Positions 20,023 to 29,099 of a stretch of 64,000 nt of DNA are shown here, in pieces. Origin of the DNA: Pseudomonas uvaldensis. Lineage in GTDB: Bacteria; Pseudomonadota; Gammaproteobacteria; Pseudomonadales; Pseudomonadaceae. The translations under genes and the position numbers were made by a program. The stretch covers positions 248,001 through 312,000 of the forward strand of contig NZ_JAIWKS010000006.1 of NCBI RefSeq assembly GCF_021271205.1. The letters are read 5' to 3'. Under the pieces are notes generated by a model that saw only the letters and a program-made list of their open reading frames with translations, searched no databases and was not told the DNA's origin. Every line of letters starts with the position of its first letter. Within the stretch, counting starts at the first letter, position 1.

Positions 20023-23000
20023 TCAACCCTCCCAGACCGTCGCAGGTTTATTGACGTGATAGTCATAAAAACCCTGCAGCGTCCAGGTATCACCCTTGCG
20101 TTCGAACGCCGCACGCCACGCACCTCTGCCGCTTCCGGGGGAGAGCTGGGCCATGTCATACCAATAATATTTGTTGATTCGCTTGGTGGTTGCCCTGCCG
20201 GCACGAATGTCGTCCATGATCTCCGTGATCTTGGTCTTGGCCGCGTCCGGGAAGCTGTTATAGGACATCTGTGTTTCCGCCAGAGTGCTTGCGCTTACGA
20301 TGAACTTGTCCTTGACCGGCGATGTTTCCGGCGGGGTTGCAGGCGTGCTGGTGGCCGGGGTCTTGCCAGGCACTTTTTTCGAAGGGACCCGGGTCACCAC
20401 CTCGATATCGAAGGTGTCGTAGTTCGAGAGCTCTCTTGTAAACCTGGTGATGTCCTCTTGGGTAACCAGTAATGTTTTTCTCAGTGACTTACCTTTTTTG
20501 ACGATGAGATAGGGAATCTTGTTGTTCCGAATTTCCGTCAGAAGCCCGGGCTTGTGTAGTTTTTTCATCTCTTCCCTGAAGATTTCCAGCTTCTTGCTTT
20601 TGTACACCGCAAAGTTTTCAGGCGTTTCCTTGTACTTTATCTTTGCGGCGTCGACTTCAGGTCCTTCCCCGGGGAAGTCGATCCCCAGCTCGGTCCAGAC
20701 TCTTTGTTCGGCGGCGGCAACCACGTCATGGATATCCGCCTGTATCTTGGTCATCGCGGCTTTCTTCTTGCCCTGTTCGGGAATGATCGTGACGAACAGT
20801 GCACCGGTGAGGTTGTCGGGCAGGGATGACATCATCATCTTGAAATTGCCTTCACTGTCGAAAAGCTCGCGCCTGAGCGGCAGTGTCATGTCGAAGATGC
20901 GGATTTTCTGGGTCGAGTTGAGTTGCAGGCCTTGGGATTCGAGATCCTTGGTGCAGTAATCGACTGCCTGCCACACGTTGTATTTGTACATCAGATTTTC
21001 GTGTGACGTTTTGTGGGGCGTGAAGCTGCGCAGTCCTTTGTTTATGGCGTCGATTCGCGAGCGATAGACGTTTATATCGCTTATGCCCATTTCACTCATG
21101 CTCTCGTGCACGATACGCTCGGCCAGTTCGTCGGGCATCGAGTAGATGACTTTCCTCGCTATGGAAACCACGTTGCGGGAGGGCCAGTGATGATCCACCA
21201 GAACCCCTTCGACCAAGACGTTGTAGATTTTGCGCTGCGCTGTCTCCGGGGGCCGACTGAACGGATTCTGCAGGTTTCCGCCACCGAGCAGTCGCAGCGG
21301 TTCCTGGAGTTGCCAACGACCGTTTTTCCAGGCCACCCTTCGTTGGTTCGACCGATTGCTGGACGCGTAGATAATCTGCTCACCCTCCTGTATCGCTGTC
21401 TTGCAATAGTCCTTGCCCAGCTTCAAGTAACCTTGCCCGCTGGCGTCCCGATACCGGTCACGACCTTCGGGCACCCATCCCTTGCGGTTGAAGCCTTTCA
21501 GAACGAAGGGTTCCAGCTCGGGGTCCGGCATGCGAGGCAGCGAGGACAGCATCGGGCGCCCCATGCTGTGACGGCGCGCCGCGCCGGCCATGATCAGATC
21601 CTGTCCGGCCTCTGCCAATACTTCGCCCAGCCCGCTGATAAAGTCTTGCGCCCACTGGCTGAAGCTGCCGCCTTCATCCTGGACCGCCGATACCGCGGCG
21701 CCACCCGCCATGGTCGGCAGGATCGCGCGGCCCAGCACTCCGCCCAGGCGGCCGGCGTAAAACATGGACATTGCGCCGGTCAATAACGCGACACCCTTGC
21801 GACGTCCGTCCTGTGCCGCGGCGCTGTCGCGTTCGGCATTGCTCACGGTCAGCGAGCCAGCGGTCTGGAGCGCGTGGGTGATCTGGGTCTCATGCAGTGC
21901 CTTGAACAGGTTTTCCTTGACCACGGGCGAATAGACATTCGACGCAAAGTCATCCTGGACCCTGTGTTTTATCCACGAGAAGCTCGGTTGCGTGATCTTC
22001 TTGATTTTCTCGTTGAGCGTCAGGTTTTCCGATGCCGGGACCAGGCTGGCCAATTGATCGGCCTGTTCCAGCAGTGGCAGTTGCGATATCAGCCAGCGGG
22101 CCATCTCCAGCGTGGCGGTAAGCGTCTGCACCAAGGCTGTTTCCAGCGCTCGATCACTGTTCGCATCGACGTCCCTGAACGTCTTGCCGTCCGGTGCCCC
22201 GGGGGTGTACAGCGTCAGCGAGGGGCGGCTCGCCAGTGTCTTGACCCCGAATACAAGGATTTCCTTCAGCACGTTGCGGCCCCATTGAATCTGCCGGACC
22301 ACCACCTCGTGGCCGTTGACCTGCCTGCGGCCTTGCGGTTCCGGGCTGTCCAGCGCGGTCAGCACCAGGTTGAGTCCGGTCTTGTCCTTGTCATGCCTCA
22401 GGTCGCCGGAGATATGGGCGGCCCAAGCCTGGGCGCGCATCTGTTTGGCTTTCAAAGCCATCCATTGCGGCTGGTGGCTGCGCGCTGCCAGTTGCAGTTC
22501 GGCCGGCAGCCGGGCGCCCACGTTCGCCCGCTCGATGATATGTACGATCTGCGCGAAGCTCAGTGGTCCTTCTACGGTCACGTGAGCGGCATTGCGTTCG
22601 TCCGGGGTCAGATTGGACATTGCCCACTGCGTCATGGAACGGCAGTCATCGACTATGGCTTTGACCTTGTCCAGCGCTACGCCTGAGCCAAATGGCGATT
22701 CACCTGTCGGAGCGTGTGGATCGAGGACCTGCTTGCGGATACTCAGGATGATTCGGTCTGGGTCGGCCGGGGCGTGCTTTTCCTTGATGAACCGGGCAAG
22801 CAGTTCACGAGTCCGTTCCTGGAGCGCGTCCTGGGTGGCCAGGGTCACCGGGTCCGGTTGTGGCGACACGTCTTCCAGGGTTTTCTGCAGATCCTGTACC
22901 GCCCTCCACCACGCCACGCGGTCGCTGCCAGTGACGTTCGGATTGCCATGCAGCCAGTCATCCAGTTTTTTCTGGTTCAGTCGCAGTTCGCGCTCGTCCA

Positions 23001-24108
23001 TGACACCCGCCAGGTCCAGCCTGTCGCCGATGCTCGCCGCGGCGTCCATCCTGGTGACCCATCCGCTGAGTTTTTCGCCTTCGGCCGGGCCGCCCAGCAA
23101 AACATCATTCAGGGCTGCCTTCTGGGTCGCCCGCAGGTCCGCGACCAGATGGGCGAGGAAGTTCTCGGCCACAGGGGTGGTGCCCACCCTGTCAGCGGCG
23201 CCAGCGTCCTTTTTCAGGCCGGCTTTCAGTGCTGCCAGGTCCCCGTGGATCTCCAGCGGGTCGCCCGGGCTGTACAACACTGCGTGTCCCGGATGGTCGT
23301 TGCTGTCGTGTTGGGTCAATGCGATGGCGGAGCTCAGCGGTACGCTGAATCCCCATCCCTCGGGCGTAATGTCCAGCACGTAGACGCCAGGTCGCAGACG
23401 CTCCGGGAGGCTGGCGCGAGATGTCGCGTCCGGAGCCGCCAGCCCCAGGTCCGCCACCGCCTTATGCATCTGCGGGCTCAGCGTCCCGTCCAGGAGATGA
23501 AGATCGGCCTGGGCCTTGAGTTGTGTACCGAATTGCAGCGCCAGCCAGTCGCCGACGTGACGTCCCTGGCTGAACGCGGCGGGTTTGGACCAGAAGTCAT
23601 CCAACGCTTGCGCCAGTAGCTGCCCGAAGGAAGCCGTCAGGGTGCTGACCATTCGCCTGAGTGCCTCCTTTGCGCTACGGCTGTTCAGCACTGGCGGCAT
23701 TTGCGTGGTTTCGCCCTGGTTCACAAGGACATCAATGTCGTCCGGTTCGAGGAAAAATTCGTACGTATCGACCTTGCCGGCGATGGCCCGCCAGACCAGC
23801 GTGTCGAGGTCCACCGTGTCCGTCACCCGGCGTGTGGCGGGCCCTTCAGTGGTGCGCTCGGTTGGAGGGATAGCCTCTTCTCGTCGTGTGTAGACTGCCA
23901 GTTCATGGACATTCACCTCGTCCGCCAAGGTGGGAAAGGTGTGTTTGAACCAGTAGTCCAGATGCTGCTTCGCTATTTGCGAAGCCCGTGGAATGGCATC
24001 GTTCAAGCGGATCATCTGCTGTTGCGATGCCGTGAGTCGGTTCGTCAACGCAGCGCTATCGACCTGGGGCGGGCTGACAGACGGAGTGGATGGATTGTTG
24101 TCCTGCAT
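20023..24108 (-). CDS. Large modular toxin-like protein (dermonecrotic-toxin/DUF6543-type), Pro/Thr linker and small C-terminal module
   Basis: 1361 residues, no Sec signal peptide; ATG 24108 is preceded by AGGAAGAG. The general look (N-terminus rich in LxxxLPxAxxxAxxWF-like helices, then mixed alpha/beta blocks) resembles the very large DUF6543 dermonecrotic-toxin-like proteins of pseudomonads; that assignment is from memory. A Gly/Ala-rich hydrophobic stretch lies at about 770-806 (GVALLTGAMSMFYAGRLGGV), possibly membrane-inserting. Near 1240-1267 a Pro/Thr linker separates a C-terminal module of about 75 residues with YYWYDMAQL, GRGAWRAAFER and LQGFYDYH, which suggests a RelE-like ribonuclease fold. 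The 3' part is AT-richer than the rest. No immunity-like gene is adjacent: the neighbour downstream is the convergent LysR gene. Confidence 0.6.
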   Translation of the reverse strand: MQDNNPSTPSVSPPQVDSAALTNRLTASQQQMIRLNDAIPRASQIAKQHLDYWFKHTFPTLADEVNVHELAVYTRREEAIPPTERTTEGPATRRVTDTVDLDTLVWRAIAGKVDTYEFFLEPDDIDVLVNQGETTQMPPVLNSRSAKEALRRMVSTLTASFGQLLAQALDDFWSKPAAFSQGRHVGDWLALQFGTQLKAQADLHLLDGTLSPQMHKAVADLGLAAPDATSRASLPERLRPGVYVLDITPEGWGFSVPLSSAIALTQHDSNDHPGHAVLYSPGDPLEIHGDLAALKAGLKKDAGAADRVGTTPVAENFLAHLVADLRATQKAALNDVLLGGPAEGEKLSGWVTRMDAAASIGDRLDLAGVMDERELRLNQKKLDDWLHGNPNVTGSDRVAWWRAVQDLQKTLEDVSPQPDPVTLATQDALQERTRELLARFIKEKHAPADPDRIILSIRKQVLDPHAPTGESPFGSGVALDKVKAIVDDCRSMTQWAMSNLTPDERNAAHVTVEGPLSFAQIVHIIERANVGARLPAELQLAARSHQPQWMALKAKQMRAQAWAAHISGDLRHDKDKTGLNLVLTALDSPEPQGRRQVNGHEVVVRQIQWGRNVLKEILVFGVKTLASRPSLTLYTPGAPDGKTFRDVDANSDRALETALVQTLTATLEMARWLISQLPLLEQADQLASLVPASENLTLNEKIKKITQPSFSWIKHRVQDDFASNVYSPVVKENLFKALHETQITHALQTAGSLTVSNAERDSAAAQDGRRKGVALLTGAMSMFYAGRLGGVLGRAILPTMAGGAAVSAVQDEGGSFSQWAQDFISGLGEVLAEAGQDLIMAGAARRHSMGRPMLSSLPRMPDPELEPFVLKGFNRKGWVPEGRDRYRDASGQGYLKLGKDYCKTAIQEGEQIIYASSNRSNQRRVAWKNGRWQLQEPLRLLGGGNLQNPFSRPPETAQRKIYNVLVEGVLVDHHWPSRNVVSIARKVIYSMPDELAERIVHESMSEMGISDINVYRSRIDAINKGLRSFTPHKTSHENLMYKYNVWQAVDYCTKDLESQGLQLNSTQKIRIFDMTLPLRRELFDSEGNFKMMMSSLPDNLTGALFVTIIPEQGKKKAAMTKIQADIHDVVAAAEQRVWTELGIDFPGEGPEVDAAKIKYKETPENFAVYKSKKLEIFREEMKKLHKPGLLTEIRNNKIPYLIVKKGKSLRKTLLVTQEDITRFTRELSNYDTFDIEVVTRVPSKKVPGKTPATSTPATPPETSPVKDKFIVSASTLAETQMSYNSFPDAAKTKITEIMDDIRAGRATTKRINKYYWYDMAQLSPGSGRGAWRAAFERKGDTWTLQGFYDYHVNKPATVWEG

Positions 24109-24154
24109 GTGCTCTTCCTGAGTTGTTTTCGGAAGAGCAACCTATTGGAGTGGC

Positions 24155-24193
24155 GCCACCAGCGTGCGGTATATAGATACCGCACCTGGCGGC
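24155..24193. promoter_or_regulatory. Strong stem-loop between apeR end and the toxin-like gene
   Basis: Core arms GTGCGGTAT (24164-24172) and ATACCGCAC (24177-24185) are perfect complements around ATAG. With one bulge and one mismatch the stem extends out to 24155 and 24193. It lies 47 bases before the toxin-like start and 60 bases after apeR, without a T-run on the minus strand. It could be an operator, an attenuator or the end of the ape transcript. Confidence 0.5.
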
Positions 24194-24252
24194 GCGAGGC
24201 GGCTTAAGAAAGGAATGAACTTTGTCTCCCACAAGTCAAGTCTGACCAGGGT

Positions 24253-25479
24253 TCAACGCCAACGACGGAAAATCAGCGACGTGTTGACCCCGCCAAAGGC
24301 AAAGTTGTTGTTCATCACGTATTCGTGGCTCATCGAGCGGAATTCGTTGCGCAGGTAGTCGAGCTTGCCGCACTGGGGATCGACTTCGTCCAGGTTGAAG
24401 GTGTGCACATAGCGGTCGCGGTTCATCATTTCGATGCTGAACCAGGACTCCAGCGCCCCGCAGGCCCCCAGCGTATGGCCGAGAAAGCTTTTCTGCGAGC
24501 TGATGGGCATGTGTTCGCCGAACAGGCTGCTGGTGGCCAGGGTTTCGGCGATGTCGCCCTGCTCGGTGGCGGTGCCGTGGCCATTGACGTAGCCGATGGC
24601 GGCGGGTGCAAGGCCGGCGTCTTCCAGGGCCAGTTCCATGGCCCGGCGCATGGTGGCCTGTTCAGGGCGGGTGGCGTGCTGGCCGTCGGCGTTGCTGCCG
24701 AAGCCGACGACTTCGGCATGAATGCGAGCGCCACGGGCCAGGGCATGTTCCAGTTCTTCAAGGACCAGCATGCCGGCGCCTTCGCCGATCACCAGGCCAT
24801 CGCGGTCCTTGTCATAGGGGCGCGGGCTGGTGTTGGGCGCATCGTTCTTCAGGCTGGTGGCGTAGAGGGCATCGAAGACCATCGCTTCGGTCGGGCACAG
24901 CTCTTCCGCGCCGCCGGCCAGCATCAATGGCAACCGGCCGAACTTGATCGCCTCGTAGGCATAGCCGATGCCATGGCTGCCGCTGGTGCAGGCGCTGGAC
25001 GTGGGGATCATCCTCCCGGTAAGCCCGAAGAAGATGCTGATATTGGCCGCCGTCGTATGGGGCATCATCCGCACGTAGGAATTGGCGTTCAGCCCTTCGG
25101 CCACGCCGTTGAGCAGCATGTTGCCGAATGCCTTGACCTCGTCAGTGCTGCCGGTGGACGAACCGCAGGAAACGCCCATGCGCCCGTCCTTGATCGACTC
25201 ATCATGCAACAGGCCAGCGTCGGCCAGGGCTTGTTCCGCGGCACTCACCGCCATCCGGGAAACCCGGCCCATGCTGCGCAATTGCTTGCGTGTCCAGTGG
25301 GCGGGGACCTGGAAATCATCCACAGGCCCGGCCAGGCGCGTATTCAATTCGGTGAAACGATCCCACTCATGCATGCGCCGGATGCCGCTGCGGTTGGCGG
25401 CGAAGTTGGCGGCGATGGTCTCCCAGTCGCTGCCTACGGAGGTGATGCCGGCCATGCCGGTGACGACGACACGCTTCAT
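24253..25479 (-). CDS. apeR: Beta-ketoacyl-ACP synthase, aryl polyene (ApeR-type)
   Basis: FabF-like condensing enzyme of 408 residues, presumed to act in aryl polyene chain elongation. The Cys-His-His triad is complete: Cys164 (SSACTSGSHG), His301 (NGHGTATEQGD) and His335 (SFLGHTLGAC). ATG 25479 overlaps the apeQ stop in a TGATG junction and has GGAGG 10 bases upstream. Last gene of the 19-gene operon. The symbol follows the E. coli APE naming by position and family. Confidence 0.88.
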   Translation of the reverse strand: MKRVVVTGMAGITSVGSDWETIAANFAANRSGIRRMHEWDRFTELNTRLAGPVDDFQVPAHWTRKQLRSMGRVSRMAVSAAEQALADAGLLHDESIKDGRMGVSCGSSTGSTDEVKAFGNMLLNGVAEGLNANSYVRMMPHTTAANISIFFGLTGRMIPTSSACTSGSHGIGYAYEAIKFGRLPLMLAGGAEELCPTEAMVFDALYATSLKNDAPNTSPRPYDKDRDGLVIGEGAGMLVLEELEHALARGARIHAEVVGFGSNADGQHATRPEQATMRRAMELALEDAGLAPAAIGYVNGHGTATEQGDIAETLATSSLFGEHMPISSQKSFLGHTLGACGALESWFSIEMMNRDRYVHTFNLDEVDPQCGKLDYLRNEFRSMSHEYVMNNNFAFGGVNTSLIFRRWR

Positions 25480-26207
25480 CAGCACAAGCCTCCGTTGACG
25501 GCCAGGACCTGTCGGGTGATGTAGCCGGCCTCGGCGGACATCAGGAAGTTCACCGCGCCGGCCACTTCTTCGGGGGTGCCCATGCGTTGAGCGGGGATCA
25601 TTTTCATCAATTCATCCACGGGCACGTTTTCATCGAGCATAGCGGTATCGATCAGGCCGGGCGCGACGCAGTTGACGGTGATCTTGCGCTTGCCCAGTTC
25701 GATCGCCAACGCCTTGGCCGCGCCGATCAATCCGGCCTTCGAGGCGCTGTAATTGACTTGGCCACGGTTGCCGATCAGCCCCGAGACCGAGGTGATGCAG
25801 ACGATCCGTCCGGCAGCGCGACGACGGATCATCGGCATCATCACCGGGTGCAGCACGTTGTAGAAACCGTCGAGATTGGTGCGCAGCACGCTGTCCCAGT
25901 CCTCTTCGGTCAAGGCAGGGAAGGCTCCGTCGCGGGTCAGGCCGGCGTTGAGTACCACGCCGTAGTAGGCGCCGTGAGTCTCGACATCCGCTTCGAGAAT
26001 GGCCTTGCAGGCGGTGCGGTCGGAGACGTCGAATTGCAGCACCCGGGCGTTGCGGCCCAAGGCCTGGATTTCAACCTGGACGGCGTCGGCCTCGGCGCGA
26101 CCGCTGCGGCAATGCAGCACGATGTCATGCCCGGCCTGGGCCAGGCGCAAGGCGATGGCGCGGCCGATACCACGGCTGGAGCCGGTGACCAGTACGGATT
26201 CAGTCAT
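25479..26207 (-). CDS. apeQ: 3-ketoacyl-ACP reductase, aryl polyene (ApeQ-type)
   Basis: FabG-like short-chain dehydrogenase of 242 residues that reduces the 3-keto intermediate after each condensation. The NADPH motif is TGSSRGIG (9-15 region), the catalytic set is Ser140, Tyr153 and Lys157 (CITSVSGLIG, NYSASKAG), and NAG is present (VVLNAGLT). It overlaps the dehydratase upstream by four bases and apeR downstream by one. Confidence 0.9.
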   Translation of the reverse strand: MTESVLVTGSSRGIGRAIALRLAQAGHDIVLHCRSGRAEADAVQVEIQALGRNARVLQFDVSDRTACKAILEADVETHGAYYGVVLNAGLTRDGAFPALTEEDWDSVLRTNLDGFYNVLHPVMMPMIRRRAAGRIVCITSVSGLIGNRGQVNYSASKAGLIGAAKALAIELGKRKITVNCVAPGLIDTAMLDENVPVDELMKMIPAQRMGTPEEVAGAVNFLMSAEAGYITRQVLAVNGGLC

Positions 26208-26671
26208 GGCTGGTTTCCTGTTGCGGACGGTTCATGAAGATAGTGGGCCGCCTGGGGTGGGCGGAATACGTTCAGCCGGGCGCTGGCATGAATGCCGGGT
26301 GCCTCGATATGGCACTCGAATACACCCATGCCGTTGTCGTCTTCCAGGGACCGCATGCCATGGATGCTCAGTTCGCTGCCGGCTGGAAAATATTCGACGT
26401 TGCACTCGAACTTACGGGTGCCGAGCAAAAAGCCCAGCGCCACGGTATCGCCACGCTGGCGCGCATGACAACCGGCGAAGGCCGCGACGCTCTGGGCCAT
26501 CAGCTCGATGCCGACCCAGGCCGGCATTGCGCCATTGTCGAGATTGAACAGACCGCCGTGCTTGACGGTGGCATGGGTAAGGATCTGTTCATCATCGAAC
26601 GCCACGACGCGGTCGATAAGGATCATGTCACCCGCGTGGGGCAGCAGCTCGGCGAGCGGCCAATCGATCAT
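26204..26671 (-). CDS. apeP: 3-hydroxyacyl-ACP dehydratase, hotdog fold (ApeP-type)
   Basis: 155 residues from ATG 26671, overlapping the upstream ketosynthase stop in ATGA. It is a FabZ/FabA-like hotdog protein beginning WPLAELLPHAGDMILIDRVV, with the central helix WVGIELMAQSVAAFAGCHA. In the E. coli pathway ApeP works with ApeI as a dehydratase pair; here the ApeI partner is fused to the ligase (36920-38599). Confidence 0.87.
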   Translation of the reverse strand: MIDWPLAELLPHAGDMILIDRVVAFDDEQILTHATVKHGGLFNLDNGAMPAWVGIELMAQSVAAFAGCHARQRGDTVALGFLLGTRKFECNVEYFPAGSELSIHGMRSLEDDNGMGVFECHIEAPGIHASARLNVFRPPQAAHYLHEPSATGNQP

Positions 26672-27864
26672 GGGGCGTCTCCGATAATCAGGCTGACGTT
26701 GTTGCCGCCGAAGGCGAACGAATTGCTCATCAGGCGACGGGGCACGGTCGGGTCCAGGCGACTGTGGGCGTCGGTCCAGGCCAGGGGCGGCAGGTCGGGA
26801 TCGGCCTGGCCGTCCCAGACGTGCGGCGGCAGGGCCCCTGCGGTGTTTTCGGCGCTCAGGCACAACCAGCAGAATGCCGCTTCCAGCGCCCCGGCAGCGC
26901 CGAGCGTGTGGCCGGTCATGGGCTTGGTGGAGGAACAGGGCACGCCCGCTGCGAACAGTCCGGCCACTGCGAGGCTTTCCATGGCGTCGTTGTGTTGCGT
27001 GGCGGTGCCGTGCAGGTTCAGGTAGTCGATCTGGCTGGCCTCGAGACCTGCGCAGCGCAAGGCTTTTTCCATGGCCTGGCGCGCACCGCGACCGTTGGGT
27101 TCCGGGGCGGAAATATGGTGGGCATCGGAGCTGGCACCGTCGCCCAGCAGGGCAATGGGTGCACCTTCGCCTGGCGTCTTGCTCATCAGAAACAATACGG
27201 CTGCTTCGCCGATGTTGATGCCGCTGCGGTTCACCGAAAACGGATTGCAGCGTTCCTGGGAGACTGCTTCGAGTGCCGAGAACCCGTTGAGGGTCAACTT
27301 GCACAGGCTGTCCACGCCACCGCAGAGCACCGCGTCGCACAGGCCCAGGTCGAGCAGCCGCCGGGCGCTCATCAAGGCTCGGGCGCTGGACGTACAGGCC
27401 GTGGAGATCACATAGGAAGGACCGCTCAGGCCAAGCCAGTCGGACAGGAAGTTGGCCGGCGCGCTGAGTTCCTGTTGCTGGTAATCGTAACCAGCGGGAA
27501 AGTGTTGCTCGCGCAGGTAATGGGCGATGCCATGGCTGGCTTCGTCGATCCCCGAGGTGCTGGTGCCCAGGACAATGCCGATGCGGGCGCGACCATAGGC
27601 CTGGATGGCTCGGTCGATCTCGGGGCGAATCTGCAAACCGGCCTCCAGCAGCAGCTGATTGTTGCGACTGCCATGGGCCGCGAGGACGTGGGGGATTGGC
27701 GCCAGTTCACCCGCTACAGCCGCCACCGGCAACGCCCGTTCGGCCACCCAGCCTTCCTCGACCCGCAGGCCCGAGCAATCGCCGGCGAACAGATTGCGGA
27801 CAACGCTGTGTTTATCGCGGCCCAGGGCACAGATCACACCGAGGGCATTCAAATAGGCGGTCAT
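26668..27864 (-). CDS. apeO: Beta-ketoacyl-ACP synthase, aryl polyene (ApeO-type)
   Basis: 398-residue ketosynthase with the triad Cys157 (STACTSSARA), His285 (NLHGTATQHND) and His319 (MTGHTLGAAG). It probably pairs with the short chain-length-factor protein at the operon head (40425-41153), as ApeO and ApeC do in E. coli. It overlaps the upstream lipoprotein gene by four bases and the dehydratase by four. Confidence 0.88.
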   Translation of the reverse strand: MTAYLNALGVICALGRDKHSVVRNLFAGDCSGLRVEEGWVAERALPVAAVAGELAPIPHVLAAHGSRNNQLLLEAGLQIRPEIDRAIQAYGRARIGIVLGTSTSGIDEASHGIAHYLREQHFPAGYDYQQQELSAPANFLSDWLGLSGPSYVISTACTSSARALMSARRLLDLGLCDAVLCGGVDSLCKLTLNGFSALEAVSQERCNPFSVNRSGINIGEAAVLFLMSKTPGEGAPIALLGDGASSDAHHISAPEPNGRGARQAMEKALRCAGLEASQIDYLNLHGTATQHNDAMESLAVAGLFAAGVPCSSTKPMTGHTLGAAGALEAAFCWLCLSAENTAGALPPHVWDGQADPDLPPLAWTDAHSRLDPTVPRRLMSNSFAFGGNNVSLIIGDAP

Positions 27865-28364
27865 GGGGTGCTCTCGGTCAACGACGTGATGCGGTAGCGC
27901 GGGCCTTGGGGCAGGCTCAGTTCAAAATCCAGCGGCTGCTTGTAGCGCACCTGCCAACGGGAATCCAGGGTTCGTTGCTGTGGTTGTTCCTGTCGCCGGG
28001 CCGCGGGGTAATTATCGAACAGTTCGGCTTCGGGCGTCAGGGCAAACAACAGCGCGGCGAACAGTTCCCGGGCCTCGGCATTGGGCGGCAGCAGCCCATC
28101 GGCCTGCCACTGGCCATCGACCAGGCGTTGCCGGGCCTGGGGAATCCCCAGCGGGTCCATCATCGACCAGCGAATGCCGGCGCCTTCGCGCTGGATCACC
28201 AGCAGCCAATCCTGGCGTTGCCCGGCCAGTTGCCGCTCGATGTGCAATTGCAGCGGCAGGGCCAGGGTTGGCGTGCGCTCAGGCAGAGGCGCGTGGCTGG
28301 CGCAGGCGCCGAGCAGCAACAGCCAGCCGAATAACAGGACGTGCAAGAGTGGGGTCCGCTTCAT
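27861..28364 (-). CDS. DUF3261-type lipoprotein of the aryl polyene cluster
   Basis: 167 residues from ATG 28364 (ATGA overlap with the methyltransferase). The signal peptide ends in lipobox LGAC with Cys21, so it is an acylated envelope protein. The mature part is mostly beta-strand-like and ends in YRITSLTES. Members of this family sit in APE clusters and are presumed to help move or seat the lipid-linked pigment at the outer membrane; the actual function is unknown to me. Confidence 0.75.
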   Translation of the reverse strand: MKRTPLLHVLLFGWLLLLGACASHAPLPERTPTLALPLQLHIERQLAGQRQDWLLVIQREGAGIRWSMMDPLGIPQARQRLVDGQWQADGLLPPNAEARELFAALLFALTPEAELFDNYPAARRQEQPQQRTLDSRWQVRYKQPLDFELSLPQGPRYRITSLTESTP

Positions 28365-29089
28365 CCGGCAGCCTCTTCGACCGGTTTGCGGGCCACCACG
28401 TTGACCAGGGTTTCCTCCCGCTGGCCGAACGGCTTTGGACGACGCAGGCCAACGCGCTCCAGTAAGCCGAAGTCCCTGGCGCGGCTCCACCACAAGTAGG
28501 GATAGGACACGTTGCATTCTTCGAACTGGAACCCCTGGCGGCGGATCATTTGCAGGTACTGCGCCGCGCTTTTCTGTACATGCATGGGATGACGGAACAG
28601 CCAGCGGATCACCCAGGTATCGATATAGGCCTCGGTGGACTCGGCGAACATCAGGTAGCCGCCGGGCTTGAGCACGCGATGGAACTCGGCAAGGGCTTTT
28701 TCCTGCTCCACCAGATGATGGAAAGTCTGGTGACAGAACAACAGGTCGACGCTGGCATCCGGTATCGCCAGCACCGCGCAGTCGCTGCCGATCAGCTCCA
28801 CGGCCATACCCTGGCGCTCGGCTTCTTCGGCACTCAGGGCGAGGCTATGGGGATCGGCGTCGACCCCGATCAGCCGTTGCGGCGCGAATACCTGGCGCAG
28901 GTACTGGAACGACTTGCCCTGTCCGCAACCGGCGTCCAGCAGCACCGGGTTGGCGGGCAATGGATGGTCGAACAGGCTGCGCAAGTCATTGATCGCCACC
29001 CGCAACACATGGTGCTGCCAAGTATGGCTGCGCAGGAACCAGAAGCCGAAGCGGGTTTCTTCGACGTAGCTGTCGCTCAGGTAGCTCAT
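28361..29089 (-). CDS. Class I SAM-dependent methyltransferase, aryl polyene cluster
   Basis: 242 residues from ATG 29089, ten bases after the flavoprotein stop with GAGGG as ribosome-binding site. SAM motif I is VLLDAGCGQGKSFQYL, the acidic residue after strand 2 is in LIGVDADPHSL, and motif III-like LKPGGYLMFAEST is present. By context it most likely methylates the aryl head group or its hydroxyl. Substrate not provable from sequence. Confidence 0.85.
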   Translation of the reverse strand: MSYLSDSYVEETRFGFWFLRSHTWQHHVLRVAINDLRSLFDHPLPANPVLLDAGCGQGKSFQYLRQVFAPQRLIGVDADPHSLALSAEEAERQGMAVELIGSDCAVLAIPDASVDLLFCHQTFHHLVEQEKALAEFHRVLKPGGYLMFAESTEAYIDTWVIRWLFRHPMHVQKSAAQYLQMIRRQGFQFEECNVSYPYLWWSRARDFGLLERVGLRRPKPFGQREETLVNVVARKPVEEAAG

Positions 29090-29099
29090 GGTCGCGCCC

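Noticed and set aside
26668..27864. Reading the pigment genes as an ordinary fatty acid synthesis cluster
   Set aside because: Duplicated ketosynthases, lyase, MMPL exporter, LolA-like and glycosyltransferase genes are specific to aryl polyene clusters.
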